Of a stretch of 64,000 nt of DNA, positions 55,329 through 64,000 are shown one piece after another. The stretch covers positions 4,069 through 68,068 of the forward strand of contig DGIS01000024.1 of the NCBI GenBank assembly GCA_002386525.1, written 5' to 3'. The stretch is from Sphingobacterium sp. UBA4616. Lineage in GTDB: Bacteria > Bacteroidota > Bacteroidia > Sphingobacteriales > Sphingobacteriaceae. The translations under genes were made by a program, and so were the position numbers. The notes beneath the pieces are model-generated. The model ran no database searches and was not told the DNA's origin. It saw only the letters and a list, made by a program, of their open reading frames with translations. The number at the start of each line of letters is the position of its first letter. Within the stretch, counting starts at the first letter, position 1.

Positions 55329-58300
55329 ATGTCATCCAAGATTTTCCTGCAATCATTACAAAGCAAATTAAAAGGCGGTAACGCCCGCTCTATTCATTTA
55401 AATGCATTGCCAGGAAGGTTGGCTACCCGGCTAGACCTGCAGCAGCTCGACCTCATTGAGGATGGCCTCGCTAAATTATTTTTGGATACCTTGTTGACTA
55501 AAGCACACTTTGATTTTAAGATTTCATTTGATACGATAGACCTCAATGAAAAGGATGCGGAGACTCAAAAGAAACTGTCCGTAATTTCTAAACGACTGAA
55601 CTCCATCATTATAGAAAATGAGGATTACTTTAAAGAACATGGGATGAAGACCCTCGGATTCGGTTATCCTATCCTTATAAAAAGATCTTCAAAAGACCCC
55701 TCGAAAATCATAAAAGCCCCGTTATTCATTTGGCAACTGGAGGCCGTTAAATCTAAAAACAAAGTTAATGAATGGTCGTTTTTGCGAAATAAGGTGGTTC
55801 AAGCGAATGGAAAAATAGTGGATTCAGATATTCACCCGATTAGTATCAATGAGGTCCTCCTTTCTTTTATTAAAAGTGAAGATGACATTACACTACACAA
55901 TCTGACCAATGAAGCCTTAGAAGACGCTCTGATTGATAGCAACGAACTAGTGAACGCTTGTGCAGAAGTATTGGAAGCACTCAATGCGAATAGTAAAGAG
56001 CAGATACTAGAGGTGCTAAACAAGAACTTTGAAACAGCTATTAACGTATTACCCGAAGCATCCCAGATAGATGCTATTGCCAATAACAAAGCTTACATTC
56101 ATTTTGGTGGTATTTTTGGTTTGTTCAGAGCGCAAAAAGAAAGTATTATCACCGACATTTCGCGCTTATTGGATCGCTTCGATGCCTTCGAATTTGATGC
56201 GCTTAAAGTGGAAAATCTATCGACAACACCTTTCAGCGCCGTCGACACCGACCCAAGCCAACAGGCCATAATAAGTGCTCTTGGAAATGAACCGAATCAA
56301 ATAATACAAGGCCCTCCAGGGACGGGAAAAAGTCAATCATTAACTGCACTGATCACAAATGCACTTGCCAATGGACTAAAATGTCTAGTGGTCTGCGAAA
56401 AGAAAACAGCCCTTGATGTTATTAAAGCAAATATCGAACGTACGAATCCTCAAATCGGCGCTCTGGTAGGTGTAATTGATGATGTAAACGATGCGCGTGA
56501 AGCGATCGTTGATTCCGTCAGAGATCGTCAGATCGGAGTTCCGTTTTACATCTCAGTAAAGCAAGCCCAAAGCCAATATGATACGATAAAATCAAAACTC
56601 AACGAATCAGCTGAACGTATTAACGCACAACATGCTGCCTTAGCGCAAACGGTCTACGGTGACAAGAGTTGGTCGCAGATCGTAGGCCGGTATTTGGCTT
56701 TATTAAAAAACTTTAATGAAGTACCACTCAAGAATATTATACAGAAGCAGGACTTCAATTTCGCTCAGGATCACAAAGAACTGGAAAAGACACTTGTTGT
56801 TTTAAAGCATAGCCATAATTTATTTAAACAATCGCATCAGGTCCATTCCATATTTAGACCATTGACAGACGTTCTATTTTTAGATCAACAGGTTGGGCTA
56901 TCACGTGTAAGGATTGAAGATTTTATAGCATACGCTCATAAACAGATACCAACAATTGAATATGTTATTAATGAACTTCAAGTGAGCGGAAAGCAGTGGG
57001 CTGATGAATTTTTGAGTGGCATACCCGCGATAATGCAGCAGGATTTTAAGTACTATTTAGCATTTTGTATTGGAGATTCAGTTAAGGAAGAGAAATTACC
57101 CTCCACTTTTCCTCAGGAACAGCGAATCAATGAAATTGTCTTAGGATTACAATCAGTTCGGATTAAAGCACAACAATTTTTCAAGAAATATGATGATGCT
57201 TTACAACAACATTACAGCAGCTATTATTCATCACTAAGCCATGCAATATCAACTTATCTTGCCTACGCTGAGTCAAGCATTACGCAATATGGCAATAACT
57301 TATTAGATAATAGTAGCGGCGCAAAATTTAAAACAAGTTTGTTGAGTATATTCTCTGGAAAGCATAAGCAGATAAAACAAACGAGAATTGAATTAAAGAA
57401 TCGCATAGCGCAGATAAGATCATCCCATGTTCAGAAAAATTATATTGAACATCAATATAACGACCATTTGGAAACGACTGATTTATCCATCTATCTAAAA
57501 AACATTGAGGAACTCAGACAAAAGGCAGCGACTTGGAAAGAACAATATCCTTATACAATAGATAGCTATTTGTCTAATATTAATGATCATCATTTTCATA
57601 CTGAACTGAGTGAACTAAAAGCGCAAATAGCTCCTTTACTTCAAAAATTGGCTAGTATAGAGCAAATGCTAATCGCTGATTACAATATCGTTCCAACGAC
57701 TCCAGTTACTGATATCAACGGCTTGATTGACGCCGTACCCTATCTAATTGAAAGAGTAACTTTCCAATTAAGGCATTTTAATAATTTTCGTGACTATTAC
57801 GCGGCACGCGCTGATGCCTATCGGAGTCTACAAAACTCGTTTGACGATATTGAGAGTAACCAGTTAACGGAAAATATAACGGATGGGGTATTTCTGCCGT
57901 ATACAAGTCTTCAGGCTGCACAGGACCTATGTCATACGATTAAGCATACCATGATAATGTTCAATGAACATATGAGTGATTTCCGTATCTATCACGAGTG
58001 GAAATCATTTTTCCTTTCAGTGGACGAAGCGCAACAAAAGCTTATTACCAGAATCAGCATACACCTTAAAGATCATTGGGCTGATGCATTTGAATGCTGG
58101 TATCTGTATTGGATACTCACGACAAATGAGCCACTGGAATTGCCAAAAAACGATTACCAACTACAACAATATCAACATCAAAAACAAGAGTTTAACCAAG
58201 CTCAGCTGAATAGTATTATTGCCTTATGGACGGAAAAGCAAGCCGATGCCGTCGGACGTTTTAAAGCTAGAGGACAAAATATAAATAGTCTCTTTAACAA

Positions 58301-59837
58301 GAAAGGAGCTAAGGGAATGCGCCGCAATTCACTCCGCACCATTGTGAACAGAGAATTTGAACTATTTACTGATTTTTTTCCGGTATTGTTGGTCAATCCA
58401 TCTGTATGCAGTTCTATCCTACCGCTGCAGGAGGGAATTTTTGATGTGGTCATATTCGATGAGGCCAGTCAGCTGCGTCTCGAGGATACTTACGCTGCCC
58501 TGATCCGAGGAAAAGCAAAAATTGTTTCCGGTGATAAGCACCAGATGGCTCCCTCTTCTTACTTCGAAGGAAGTGGAGCACTACTTGACCCGATTGATGA
58601 TGAGACAGAAGATTCCGAAGATGAATTTTCAGATCGGAATGCAATGCAAGCTGCTCAGCTCAATCTTGCGGATAGCGAATCTTTACTCGCTTATGCTGTA
58701 GACAAGGGGTTCGTTGAATCTTATTTGAAAGTCCATTACCGCTCGAAACACCCTTATCTTATCGACTTCTCCAATCATGCGTTTTACGGAAATAGGTTAA
58801 TGCCTGTCCCGGCGAAAGAACACTACACTCCTATCGAATACTTACAGATTGATGGATTGTATGAAGGGCAAGTAAATAAGCAGGAGGCATTGAAAGTGGT
58901 CGACTTGTTACAACAGATCATGAAGGACGCTAAAGATAGTATTCCAAGCGTGGGCGTTGCTACGTTCAATATTTATCAACGCAACTTGATCCTGGAGGAA
59001 CTGAGTGCAGTTCGCCAGAATGATGCTGTATTTGATAGTTTAATGGCACAGGCGGGAGATTCATTCTTTGTTAAAAATCTCGAAAACATTCAGGGCGACG
59101 AACGGGATATTATCATTCTCTCAACGACATTTGGGCGAAAAGCCGACGGTTCCTTTAGTCAAAACTTTGGTCCGATTATACAGGGCAAGGGACATCGCAT
59201 GTTGAATGTAATCATCACAAGAGCACGGTCAAAAGTATATGTTTGTACTTCTTTCCCGCAGGAGTATGTTGGTCAGTACCCAAATCTTATCCAACAGAAC
59301 GGCAATAAAGGGCGTGGCATTATGTACGCTTACTTTACCTATGCGAAAGCAGTAAGTGAAGGGAATGACGAATTGCGAAAAGGCATTTTGCAGTTATTGA
59401 GTCAGTATTGTACAGATAAACTGTATGAAGCCGCGGAATTTAGCTTAGGGTCAGAGTCTCCGTTTGAGGATGAAGTATTTGAACGACTTGCGCAGCATAT
59501 TGGTGCAGAACGTTTAGACCAACAGCATTCAGTAGGCGGCTTCAGAATTGATATCGTTGTAAAATCAAAAGTAAGCCATAAACCACTCATCGCAATAGAG
59601 TGTGATGGCGCAAAGTACCATAACAGTCCTGAAGCTTACGCATGGGACAGCTTCCGACAGGAGCAACTTGAAAGCTATGGATTTATATTCCATAGGATAT
59701 GGTCAATTAAATGGTGGGATGATGCCAATGGAGAGCTCAATCGGCTACTTGATTTTATTCGCCAACAGGATGAAGAAGAGGCAAAGTTAACCAAGCATTT
59801 GCCTTTGGCGCCAAGAATCAATGTAAGTGATAATTAG
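55329..59837 (+). CDS. SF1 helicase fused to C-terminal PD-(D/E)XK nuclease
   Basis: A 1502-aa protein from ATG 55329 (MSSKIFLQSLQSKLKGGNAR); an upstream TTG is not needed. The N-terminal 300 residues are a DUF4011-like region. Helicase motifs follow: Walker A IIQGPPGTGKSQS (about 327), DEAD-like VIFDEASQLRLED (about 1042), SGDKHQMAPSS, HYRSKHP, GDERDIIILSTTFGRK (about 1256) and VIITRARSKVYV (about 1296). The C-terminal domain (FRIDIVVKS...ECDGAKYHN, then WDSFRQEQLESYGFIFHRIW) is a restriction-type nuclease of the DUF559/MTES_1575 group. It looks complete, and is likely a one-gene nucleic-acid defence or repair enzyme. Defence is inference. Confidence 0.92.
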   Translation: MSSKIFLQSLQSKLKGGNARSIHLNALPGRLATRLDLQQLDLIEDGLAKLFLDTLLTKAHFDFKISFDTIDLNEKDAETQKKLSVISKRLNSIIIENEDYFKEHGMKTLGFGYPILIKRSSKDPSKIIKAPLFIWQLEAVKSKNKVNEWSFLRNKVVQANGKIVDSDIHPISINEVLLSFIKSEDDITLHNLTNEALEDALIDSNELVNACAEVLEALNANSKEQILEVLNKNFETAINVLPEASQIDAIANNKAYIHFGGIFGLFRAQKESIITDISRLLDRFDAFEFDALKVENLSTTPFSAVDTDPSQQAIISALGNEPNQIIQGPPGTGKSQSLTALITNALANGLKCLVVCEKKTALDVIKANIERTNPQIGALVGVIDDVNDAREAIVDSVRDRQIGVPFYISVKQAQSQYDTIKSKLNESAERINAQHAALAQTVYGDKSWSQIVGRYLALLKNFNEVPLKNIIQKQDFNFAQDHKELEKTLVVLKHSHNLFKQSHQVHSIFRPLTDVLFLDQQVGLSRVRIEDFIAYAHKQIPTIEYVINELQVSGKQWADEFLSGIPAIMQQDFKYYLAFCIGDSVKEEKLPSTFPQEQRINEIVLGLQSVRIKAQQFFKKYDDALQQHYSSYYSSLSHAISTYLAYAESSITQYGNNLLDNSSGAKFKTSLLSIFSGKHKQIKQTRIELKNRIAQIRSSHVQKNYIEHQYNDHLETTDLSIYLKNIEELRQKAATWKEQYPYTIDSYLSNINDHHFHTELSELKAQIAPLLQKLASIEQMLIADYNIVPTTPVTDINGLIDAVPYLIERVTFQLRHFNNFRDYYAARADAYRSLQNSFDDIESNQLTENITDGVFLPYTSLQAAQDLCHTIKHTMIMFNEHMSDFRIYHEWKSFFLSVDEAQQKLITRISIHLKDHWADAFECWYLYWILTTNEPLELPKNDYQLQQYQHQKQEFNQAQLNSIIALWTEKQADAVGRFKARGQNINSLFNKKGAKGMRRNSLRTIVNREFELFTDFFPVLLVNPSVCSSILPLQEGIFDVVIFDEASQLRLEDTYAALIRGKAKIVSGDKHQMAPSSYFEGSGALLDPIDDETEDSEDEFSDRNAMQAAQLNLADSESLLAYAVDKGFVESYLKVHYRSKHPYLIDFSNHAFYGNRLMPVPAKEHYTPIEYLQIDGLYEGQVNKQEALKVVDLLQQIMKDAKDSIPSVGVATFNIYQRNLILEELSAVRQNDAVFDSLMAQAGDSFFVKNLENIQGDERDIIILSTTFGRKADGSFSQNFGPIIQGKGHRMLNVIITRARSKVYVCTSFPQEYVGQYPNLIQQNGNKGRGIMYAYFTYAKAVSEGNDELRKGILQLLSQYCTDKLYEAAEFSLGSESPFEDEVFERLAQHIGAERLDQQHSVGGFRIDIVVKSKVSHKPLIAIECDGAKYHNSPEAYAWDSFRQEQLESYGFIFHRIWSIKWWDDANGELNRLLDFIRQQDEEEAKLTKHLPLAPRINVSDN

Positions 59838-60019
59838 CCACCAGGTTTCGATAGTAAGACAATTGCTATTTCACAAAGCTTTTTTGTATATTTTTGGAAG
59901 TAAGACATAAGCAATTATAATTACTGAGGCATTGTCCGGCCCTAAAATGTATGGAGCTACCACAGCATTAGCTTCATGCCACTTGTATGGTTCAAACACT
60001 GCGTAATTACTATTGACAA

Positions 60020-60422
60020 AACTATTGATATTTTTGCATCGTACGTTTAAAAATTGTCCAGGAGTTTGTCATTGAGTCTTCAAGCCGATATGCCAACGAT
60101 CGGCTTCGATGAAACTTCCATTGAAATGGGAGTTCCAGGATGGCAAGATCGAAAGAAGAATGCCTACGTAGAGAAATCAAAGAGAAACTCGATATCGATA
60201 TCATCGTACACAGCTCGCTTACCATGGTAGAACATCATTGTACCGACTTCTCGCTGCAACTCTACCCATTTGTATGTAAGTCTAAAAGCAGAAAAAGCGA
60301 TAGTACTAGAACATGCGAAGGCGATATGGGTAGATGCTAATCAACTAAAAGACTACGACTGGGCAGAGGCTGACATACCTATTGTGGATGAATACTTAAC
60401 ACAGCGATATCTTGAGCGGTGA
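60020..60422 (+). pseudogene. Nudix hydrolase remnant (three frames)
   Basis: Frame one reads ICQRSASMKLPLKWEFQDGK, the start of a MutT-type protein. Frame two continues SKEECLRREIKEKLDIDIIV, which is the Nudix box (the G-rich start is damaged). Frame three ends IVLEHAKAIWVDANQLKDYD then WAEADIPIVDEYL before TGA at 60422. At least two frameshifts mean no active 8-oxo-dGTPase. The C-terminus is related to the fragments at 16699 and 19068. Confidence 0.65.
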
Positions 60423-60487
60423 AATCTGATAGCCAGATTTGTAAACCTCGCCCCAGTTTGTTTGATTGTTGGTAATGATAACCTTAT

Positions 60488-60706
60488 CGATCCGACAAAC
60501 GGTTTCGCGAGGATGCAATCGAAACCGCCGATTATAAACACTATAGCAATTTGCCCAAAGATCAAATACGAGATGAAATAAAAGCACTCGAACAGATAAT
60601 CTATCAGAATTGCTTCGAAAACTTCTATCATCTTATTTTGGAAGGGAAAATTAAATTGCTAACAGAAAATATGAGCGTAAATATTAAATCAGTTAATTAT
60701 CATTGA
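60488..60706 (+). pseudogene. C-terminal fragment, copy 1 of an unknown protein
   Basis: 73 codons without a start read RSDKRFREDAIETADYKHYS then NLPKDQIRDEIKALEQIIYQ and NCFENFYHLILEGKIKLL. The same segment recurs at 62563-62766. It is helical, and no domain was recognised. Confidence 0.5.
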
Positions 60707-60942
60707 AAAAGCATGTCATTGAAATCTCTAGATTATTGCGCTTTAATGTGAAACTTTATTTTAAATGTTGATCTAACGTAATTTTATAAAAACACGATCT
60801 TCAATACTTCCTTAGCTTTTAACGTTGCTATCAGAATGAGGTGAACGATAAACTCTCTACTATCAAATTTTCTCTCATTGTAAACTTGAAACAACATCAT
60901 TATATTAGCTTATTAAATCGATTTGAAATCCTAACCAATATT

Positions 60943-61413
60943 ATGGCTAATAAATTATTTGAATTTGATGTTTTAGAAGCTAGCAGAACAAGGTTATTAC
61001 ACTTAATGGAAGCTGTTGATAAAAAAATATTATTTAAAGTTCCTACAAACTTTAACAATAACATAGTTTGGCAAATAGGTCACTCTATCACCTCTCAACA
61101 GAGGCATATGTATATGCGGAGTGGACTACCGATGCATATATCACAGGAATTTATGGAAATGTTCAAAATTGGGACATCCCCACATACTTGGAAAAGTATT
61201 CCAGATGTCGGTGAAATAAAACATTTACTACTCTATACCGTAAATCAGCTTAGTGAAGATCTAGAATCAGGTATATTTGTTAATTACCAACCCTTCAGCT
61301 TACCAATTGGCATCACCATAAATAATCATATTCAGGCCCTTCAAGCGGCTAACTTTCACGAAGCCGAGCACAGTGGAATAATATTAAGTTATTTGAAACT
61401 TCTTATTGAATAA
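60943..61413 (+). CDS. DinB-superfamily protein (not a polymerase)
   Basis: A 156-aa protein from ATG 60943 (MANKLFEFDVLEASRTRLLH); upstream codons give an atypical start. It fits the four-helix DinB/DfsB fold: NNNIVWQIGHSITSQQRHMY holds the first His of the metal site, and FHEAEHSGIILSYLKLL supplies the HxxxH at the C-terminus. The family includes thiol transferases and damage-induced proteins of unknown role. It is unrelated to DNA polymerase DinB. No operon partner. Confidence 0.82.
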   Translation: MANKLFEFDVLEASRTRLLHLMEAVDKKILFKVPTNFNNNIVWQIGHSITSQQRHMYMRSGLPMHISQEFMEMFKIGTSPHTWKSIPDVGEIKHLLLYTVNQLSEDLESGIFVNYQPFSLPIGITINNHIQALQAANFHEAEHSGIILSYLKLLIE

Positions 61414-61641
61414 GATCTATTCGCGCTATACTGTCGATGAAAGTTTTTTCAAGAAGGAATATATATCAGCAATAATAGGCTCACGTGGGGCAGGCTACGC
61501 TTATCTTCCCCAAAAAACTGGACCATTCAAAAATAGAGAATCCGAACTTATAATACACCTTGTATGTGATGCTTGATAATGAATTTTCTTATCATATGTC
61601 AAGTTTATTAACCTATCAAACCCATATTTTTATAAAAAAAC

Positions 61642-62274
61642 ATGCTATTACAGTTTCTATTTATTCTCATTGCATTTTTTAGCCTGAGTTTGATCTACAT
61701 CGGTAGTAAAAAAAATATAGAAATAACCCTATTTTGTATATGGCAAATCGTCGTTGGTATTGCTGTCTTCAATGGCTACTTCCTTAAACATCCCATCTAT
61801 TTCCCCATAATCATGCTTACGACGCTGATAATTTCTTTTTGGATTCTTAAAAGGCTTGATACAAGCAAAATAAACAGTAATTATCTTTTACTCATTAGCG
61901 TACTTAGAATACCCGTGGAGTATGCCCTTCTGTTGCTCTATCTAAAAAATAAGATTCCTGTTGAAATGACTTTTCTTGGCTGGAACTTTGATATTTTTAT
62001 TGGCCTCACCGCTTTGATTCTTTTGCTTTATTTTTCGATTTTTAAAGGAACATTACCTCCCAAAATATTAATATCATGGAATATCATAGGGCTCTTATTC
62101 CTGTTATTTATTGTTTTTGTTGGCATTTTATCTTCTCCAACACCCATCCAACAGTTTGGATTTGAAACACCCAATGTTGTAGTTTTAGAATTCCCTTTCT
62201 ACCTACTCCCAACTTGCATTGTACCAATAGTTATGATATCACATATAGTGTTTATCAAAAAATTATTTAAATAA
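61642..62274 (+). CDS. Hypothetical multi-pass membrane protein
   Basis: A 210-aa protein with about six or seven hydrophobic segments, for example FLFILIAFFSLSLIYI, FPIIMLTTLIISFWIL and IIGLLFLLFIVFVGIL. Conserved-looking motifs LRIPVEYALLLLYL and LSSPTPIQQFGFETPNVVVL lie at membrane edges and recur in uncharacterised Bacteroidota membrane proteins. Function unknown. It is not flanked by obvious partners. Confidence 0.7.
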   Translation: MLLQFLFILIAFFSLSLIYIGSKKNIEITLFCIWQIVVGIAVFNGYFLKHPIYFPIIMLTTLIISFWILKRLDTSKINSNYLLLISVLRIPVEYALLLLYLKNKIPVEMTFLGWNFDIFIGLTALILLLYFSIFKGTLPPKILISWNIIGLLFLLFIVFVGILSSPTPIQQFGFETPNVVVLEFPFYLLPTCIVPIVMISHIVFIKKLFK

Positions 62275-62562
62275 AGCTCATCAACCTAACACAAATGGAA
62301 TAGTAAAGTAAACTTCGGTATTTCGCTTTACATGAATATTTTATCATCCGAAGATTTAACTTCGATTCTAAATTTATTTATCATTCAAATCATACAACCA
62401 GATGAAAACGAAAATGAGCAACATCATTAACTTAAAAAATGTTTAAAATTAATTTAAAACAGGGACTCGATAGCATTGATTTTACAGTGCCACTAGCCGA
62501 TCCCTTATAAAAATCAAGAAGATTTTTGGATTTGATTTCATCCCTGTTTCCAAACAAGTCAG

Positions 62563-62766
62563 GAGGTAGCCGATCTGCCCAAAGATCAAATACGGGATGA
62601 GATAAGGGAGCTTGAAGCGCTAATCTATCAGGATTGTTTCGAGAACTTCTATCATCTTATTTTGGAGAGGAAAATTAAATTGCTAATGCAACAAGCTTTA
62701 AAACCATATAGTCAATGGCATCAATGCCTTATTTCTAATCTTTTGTATTTGAAATGTGATTATTAA
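62563..62766 (+). pseudogene. C-terminal fragment, copy 2 of an unknown protein
   Basis: An open stretch EVADLPKDQIRDEIRELEAL then IYQDCFENFYHLILERKIKL runs to a stop at 62764-62766. It is near-identical to the fragment at 60488-60706 over about 45 codons and differs at the ends. No start codon. The DNA from 62275 to 62562 upstream shows no gene. Confidence 0.5.
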
Positions 62767-62842
62767 CGATAAAGCTGAATATCAGTGTATGATAATTAGT
62801 AACTTTTTGTAATTTAAATATAAGAATCGTAAAATAGATAAG

Positions 62843-63718
62843 ATGGTTATAACACGAATTGTAAGGAAAGTAGCTTTTAAGAGTATATGTCTATTTTTTA
62901 ATTTAATGCTTTTACAAACCTTCAGCAGCGCACAGAATAAGGTCGTGTTATCAAACCAAGATTGGAAAAATCTACTGGCTGATCAATTATTCCCTGGTAA
63001 AAAGACTGATAGTTTAATGTTTCATTTTGATATCCCATTTGAAGAAAAGTTCATCAGTGTAAATGATAGCACAGCTTTACATGGCTTAATATTTAAAGCA
63101 AAGAAGGCCAAGGGACTTATATTCTATCTACATGGAAGTAATAATGCTTTGGATACATGGGGTAAAATTGCATCTATATACACGGAAAATGGATATGATA
63201 TCTTTATGCTTGACTATCGGGGTTATGGGAAGAGTCAAGGTAAAGTAATAGATGAGAATACTCTTTACCAAGACATTCAAATTGTTTATGATAATTTAAA
63301 GGATATTTACCCTGAAAATAGGATCATAGTTTTAGGCCAATCAATGGGCACGGCGCTTGCTTCCTATACAGCCGCCAGTAACCATCCAGCTCTACTGATC
63401 CTTCAAGCTCCATATTACAACTTTAAAGACTGGACAAACAATATCGCTCCTGAATTGGATACATCCAATATCCCGTATAGTTTCGACAACGCTTCCTTTT
63501 TGATGAAGGTAAAATGCCCTGTGATTGTATTTCATGGAAACAAAGACACAGCTGTTTATTATGGCTCGTCTGTTAAACTCTCCAAGCTATTAAAAGCCTC
63601 AGATCGATTTATCACACTGCAAAATGAAGCGCACAGTGACTTTTCGAAAAATAAGTCCTACCTGAGCTCAATTGCTTCGATTTTAAAAAGTATCGCACCA
63701 CTTAAAGCGATGGACTGA
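62843..63718 (+). CDS. Exported alpha/beta hydrolase
   Basis: A 291-aa protein. The N-terminus is hydrophobic (FKSICLFFNLMLLQTFSSAQ) and acts as a signal peptide. The hydrolase core shows FYLHGSNNALDTWG (oxyanion HG), DIFMLDYRGYGKSQG, the nucleophile elbow VLGQSMGTALASY, an Asp in VFHGNKDTAVYY and the late catalytic His in LQNEAHSDF. It resembles the serine aminopeptidase S33/YqiA-like hydrolase group. All triad members are present. The substrate is unknown. Confidence 0.9.
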   Translation: MVITRIVRKVAFKSICLFFNLMLLQTFSSAQNKVVLSNQDWKNLLADQLFPGKKTDSLMFHFDIPFEEKFISVNDSTALHGLIFKAKKAKGLIFYLHGSNNALDTWGKIASIYTENGYDIFMLDYRGYGKSQGKVIDENTLYQDIQIVYDNLKDIYPENRIIVLGQSMGTALASYTAASNHPALLILQAPYYNFKDWTNNIAPELDTSNIPYSFDNASFLMKVKCPVIVFHGNKDTAVYYGSSVKLSKLLKASDRFITLQNEAHSDFSKNKSYLSSIASILKSIAPLKAMD

Positions 63719-63823
63719 TAGAGGAAATTACAAGATCATATTGTTAATTGGCTTTGAGCTTCGATCTAATTCAAATTTCGTAAGCTTGTTTGGCATAACA
63801 GAGTAGATCCTTGGGCATGATGA

Positions 63824-64000
63824 TTAAAGTTTGATCTGATACAGACCCTTAAGCATGTCTACCAATTGCTGACGTAGCTTAATCTGATCTGGCACTGCCG
63901 GAAGTGAACTGTACAAGCAAAGTTCTTGAACTTCCTGAAAGAGCTTTTGCGACCAGACAAAAAGTTCATCATAGCTATGGAGGGTGTAAAGTAAACTGTG
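63824..64000 (-). CDS. C-terminal end of an unidentified protein
   Basis: The reverse frame is open from the window edge to TAA at 63824-63826 (58 codons): SYDELFVWSQKLFQEVQELC, then SLPAVPDQIKLRQQLVDMLK and GLYQIKL. It is helical and Leu/Gln-rich. The 5' part lies outside the window and no family was recognised. Confidence 0.4.
   Translation of the reverse strand, partial: HSLLYTLHSYDELFVWSQKLFQEVQELCLYSSLPAVPDQIKLRQQLVDMLKGLYQIKL

Noticed and set aside
60943..61413. DNA polymerase IV reading of the DinB name
   Set aside because: This is the DinB four-helix superfamily (His metal site), unrelated to the Y-family polymerase at 30884.
1..64000. CRISPR arrays, rRNA and tRNA genes
   Set aside because: No regularly spaced direct repeats and no recognisable rRNA or tRNA segments were seen by eye; a covariance-model search was not possible.

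Overview
The window looks like a chromosomal segment of a Bacteroidota member, most likely a Sphingobacterium-type organism. The evidence is a SusC/SusD outer-membrane uptake locus with ECF sigma and FecR regulators, many lipoprotein and beta-barrel genes, PKD-like and DUF4843 lipoproteins, low G+C, and several promoters of the Bacteroidota type (TTTG, about 20 nt, then TAnnTTTG). No rRNA, tRNA or CRISPR array was recognised. The genus is inferred from general resemblance only.

Layout. (1) 0-11 kb is a defence island. A C5-cytosine methyltransferase with an N-terminal XRE domain reads leftwards off the window. Divergent to it is an operon of a MORC/MutL-like GHKL ATPase, a Z1-family SF2 helicase, a PD-(D/E)XK protein and an AIPR protein, followed by a Vsr nickase and a convergent HNH nuclease. 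The AIPR gene carries one in-frame TAA. (2) 11-20.4 kb is a gene graveyard. It holds small hypothetical genes, secreted or beta-barrel proteins, a decayed defence-type gene, an IS3 transposase remnant, Nudix fragments and a tandem pair of 117-aa paralogues. (3) 20.4-24 kb has ordinary genes: a GNAT, a LysR regulator, a short LeuA-type synthase and an AraC regulator. (4) 24.1-28 kb carries two toxin-antitoxin modules, an AbiEii-type pair and HipBA. They lie between the two ends of a split gene whose near-intact relative is at 52.7-53.2 kb. (5) 28-36.8 kb has an error-prone DnaE and Y-family polymerase operon with a palindromic operator, a Tet-type MFS pump, an AraC regulator, a VOC protein and small genes. 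(6) 37-47.5 kb is the sigma/FecR/SusC/SusD/DUF4843/PKD/TlpA locus, with no glycoside hydrolase. (7) 47.8-55 kb has a Cthe_2159-like carbohydrate-binding lipoprotein, a 966-aa secreted protein of unknown function, a frameshifted alpha/beta hydrolase and a DUF4382-like lipoprotein. (8) 55.3-59.8 kb is a 1503-aa SF1 helicase fused to a nuclease domain, with an 11-bp inverted repeat over its promoter. (9) 59.8-64 kb has Nudix and other fragments, a DinB-superfamily protein, a membrane protein and an alpha/beta hydrolase.

How the genes fit together. The first island is a complete modification, ATPase, helicase, nuclease and mismatch-repair set, of the type described in comparative genomics as MutL/MORC-like ATPases in restriction-modification systems. 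The methyltransferase's XRE domain and the palindromes in the divergent spacer suggest self-control. The sigma/FecR/SusC genes form a cell-surface signalling and import unit. An unusually large share of genes is interrupted by single stops or frameshifts. Whether this is real decay, phase variation or sequence error is the main uncertainty.
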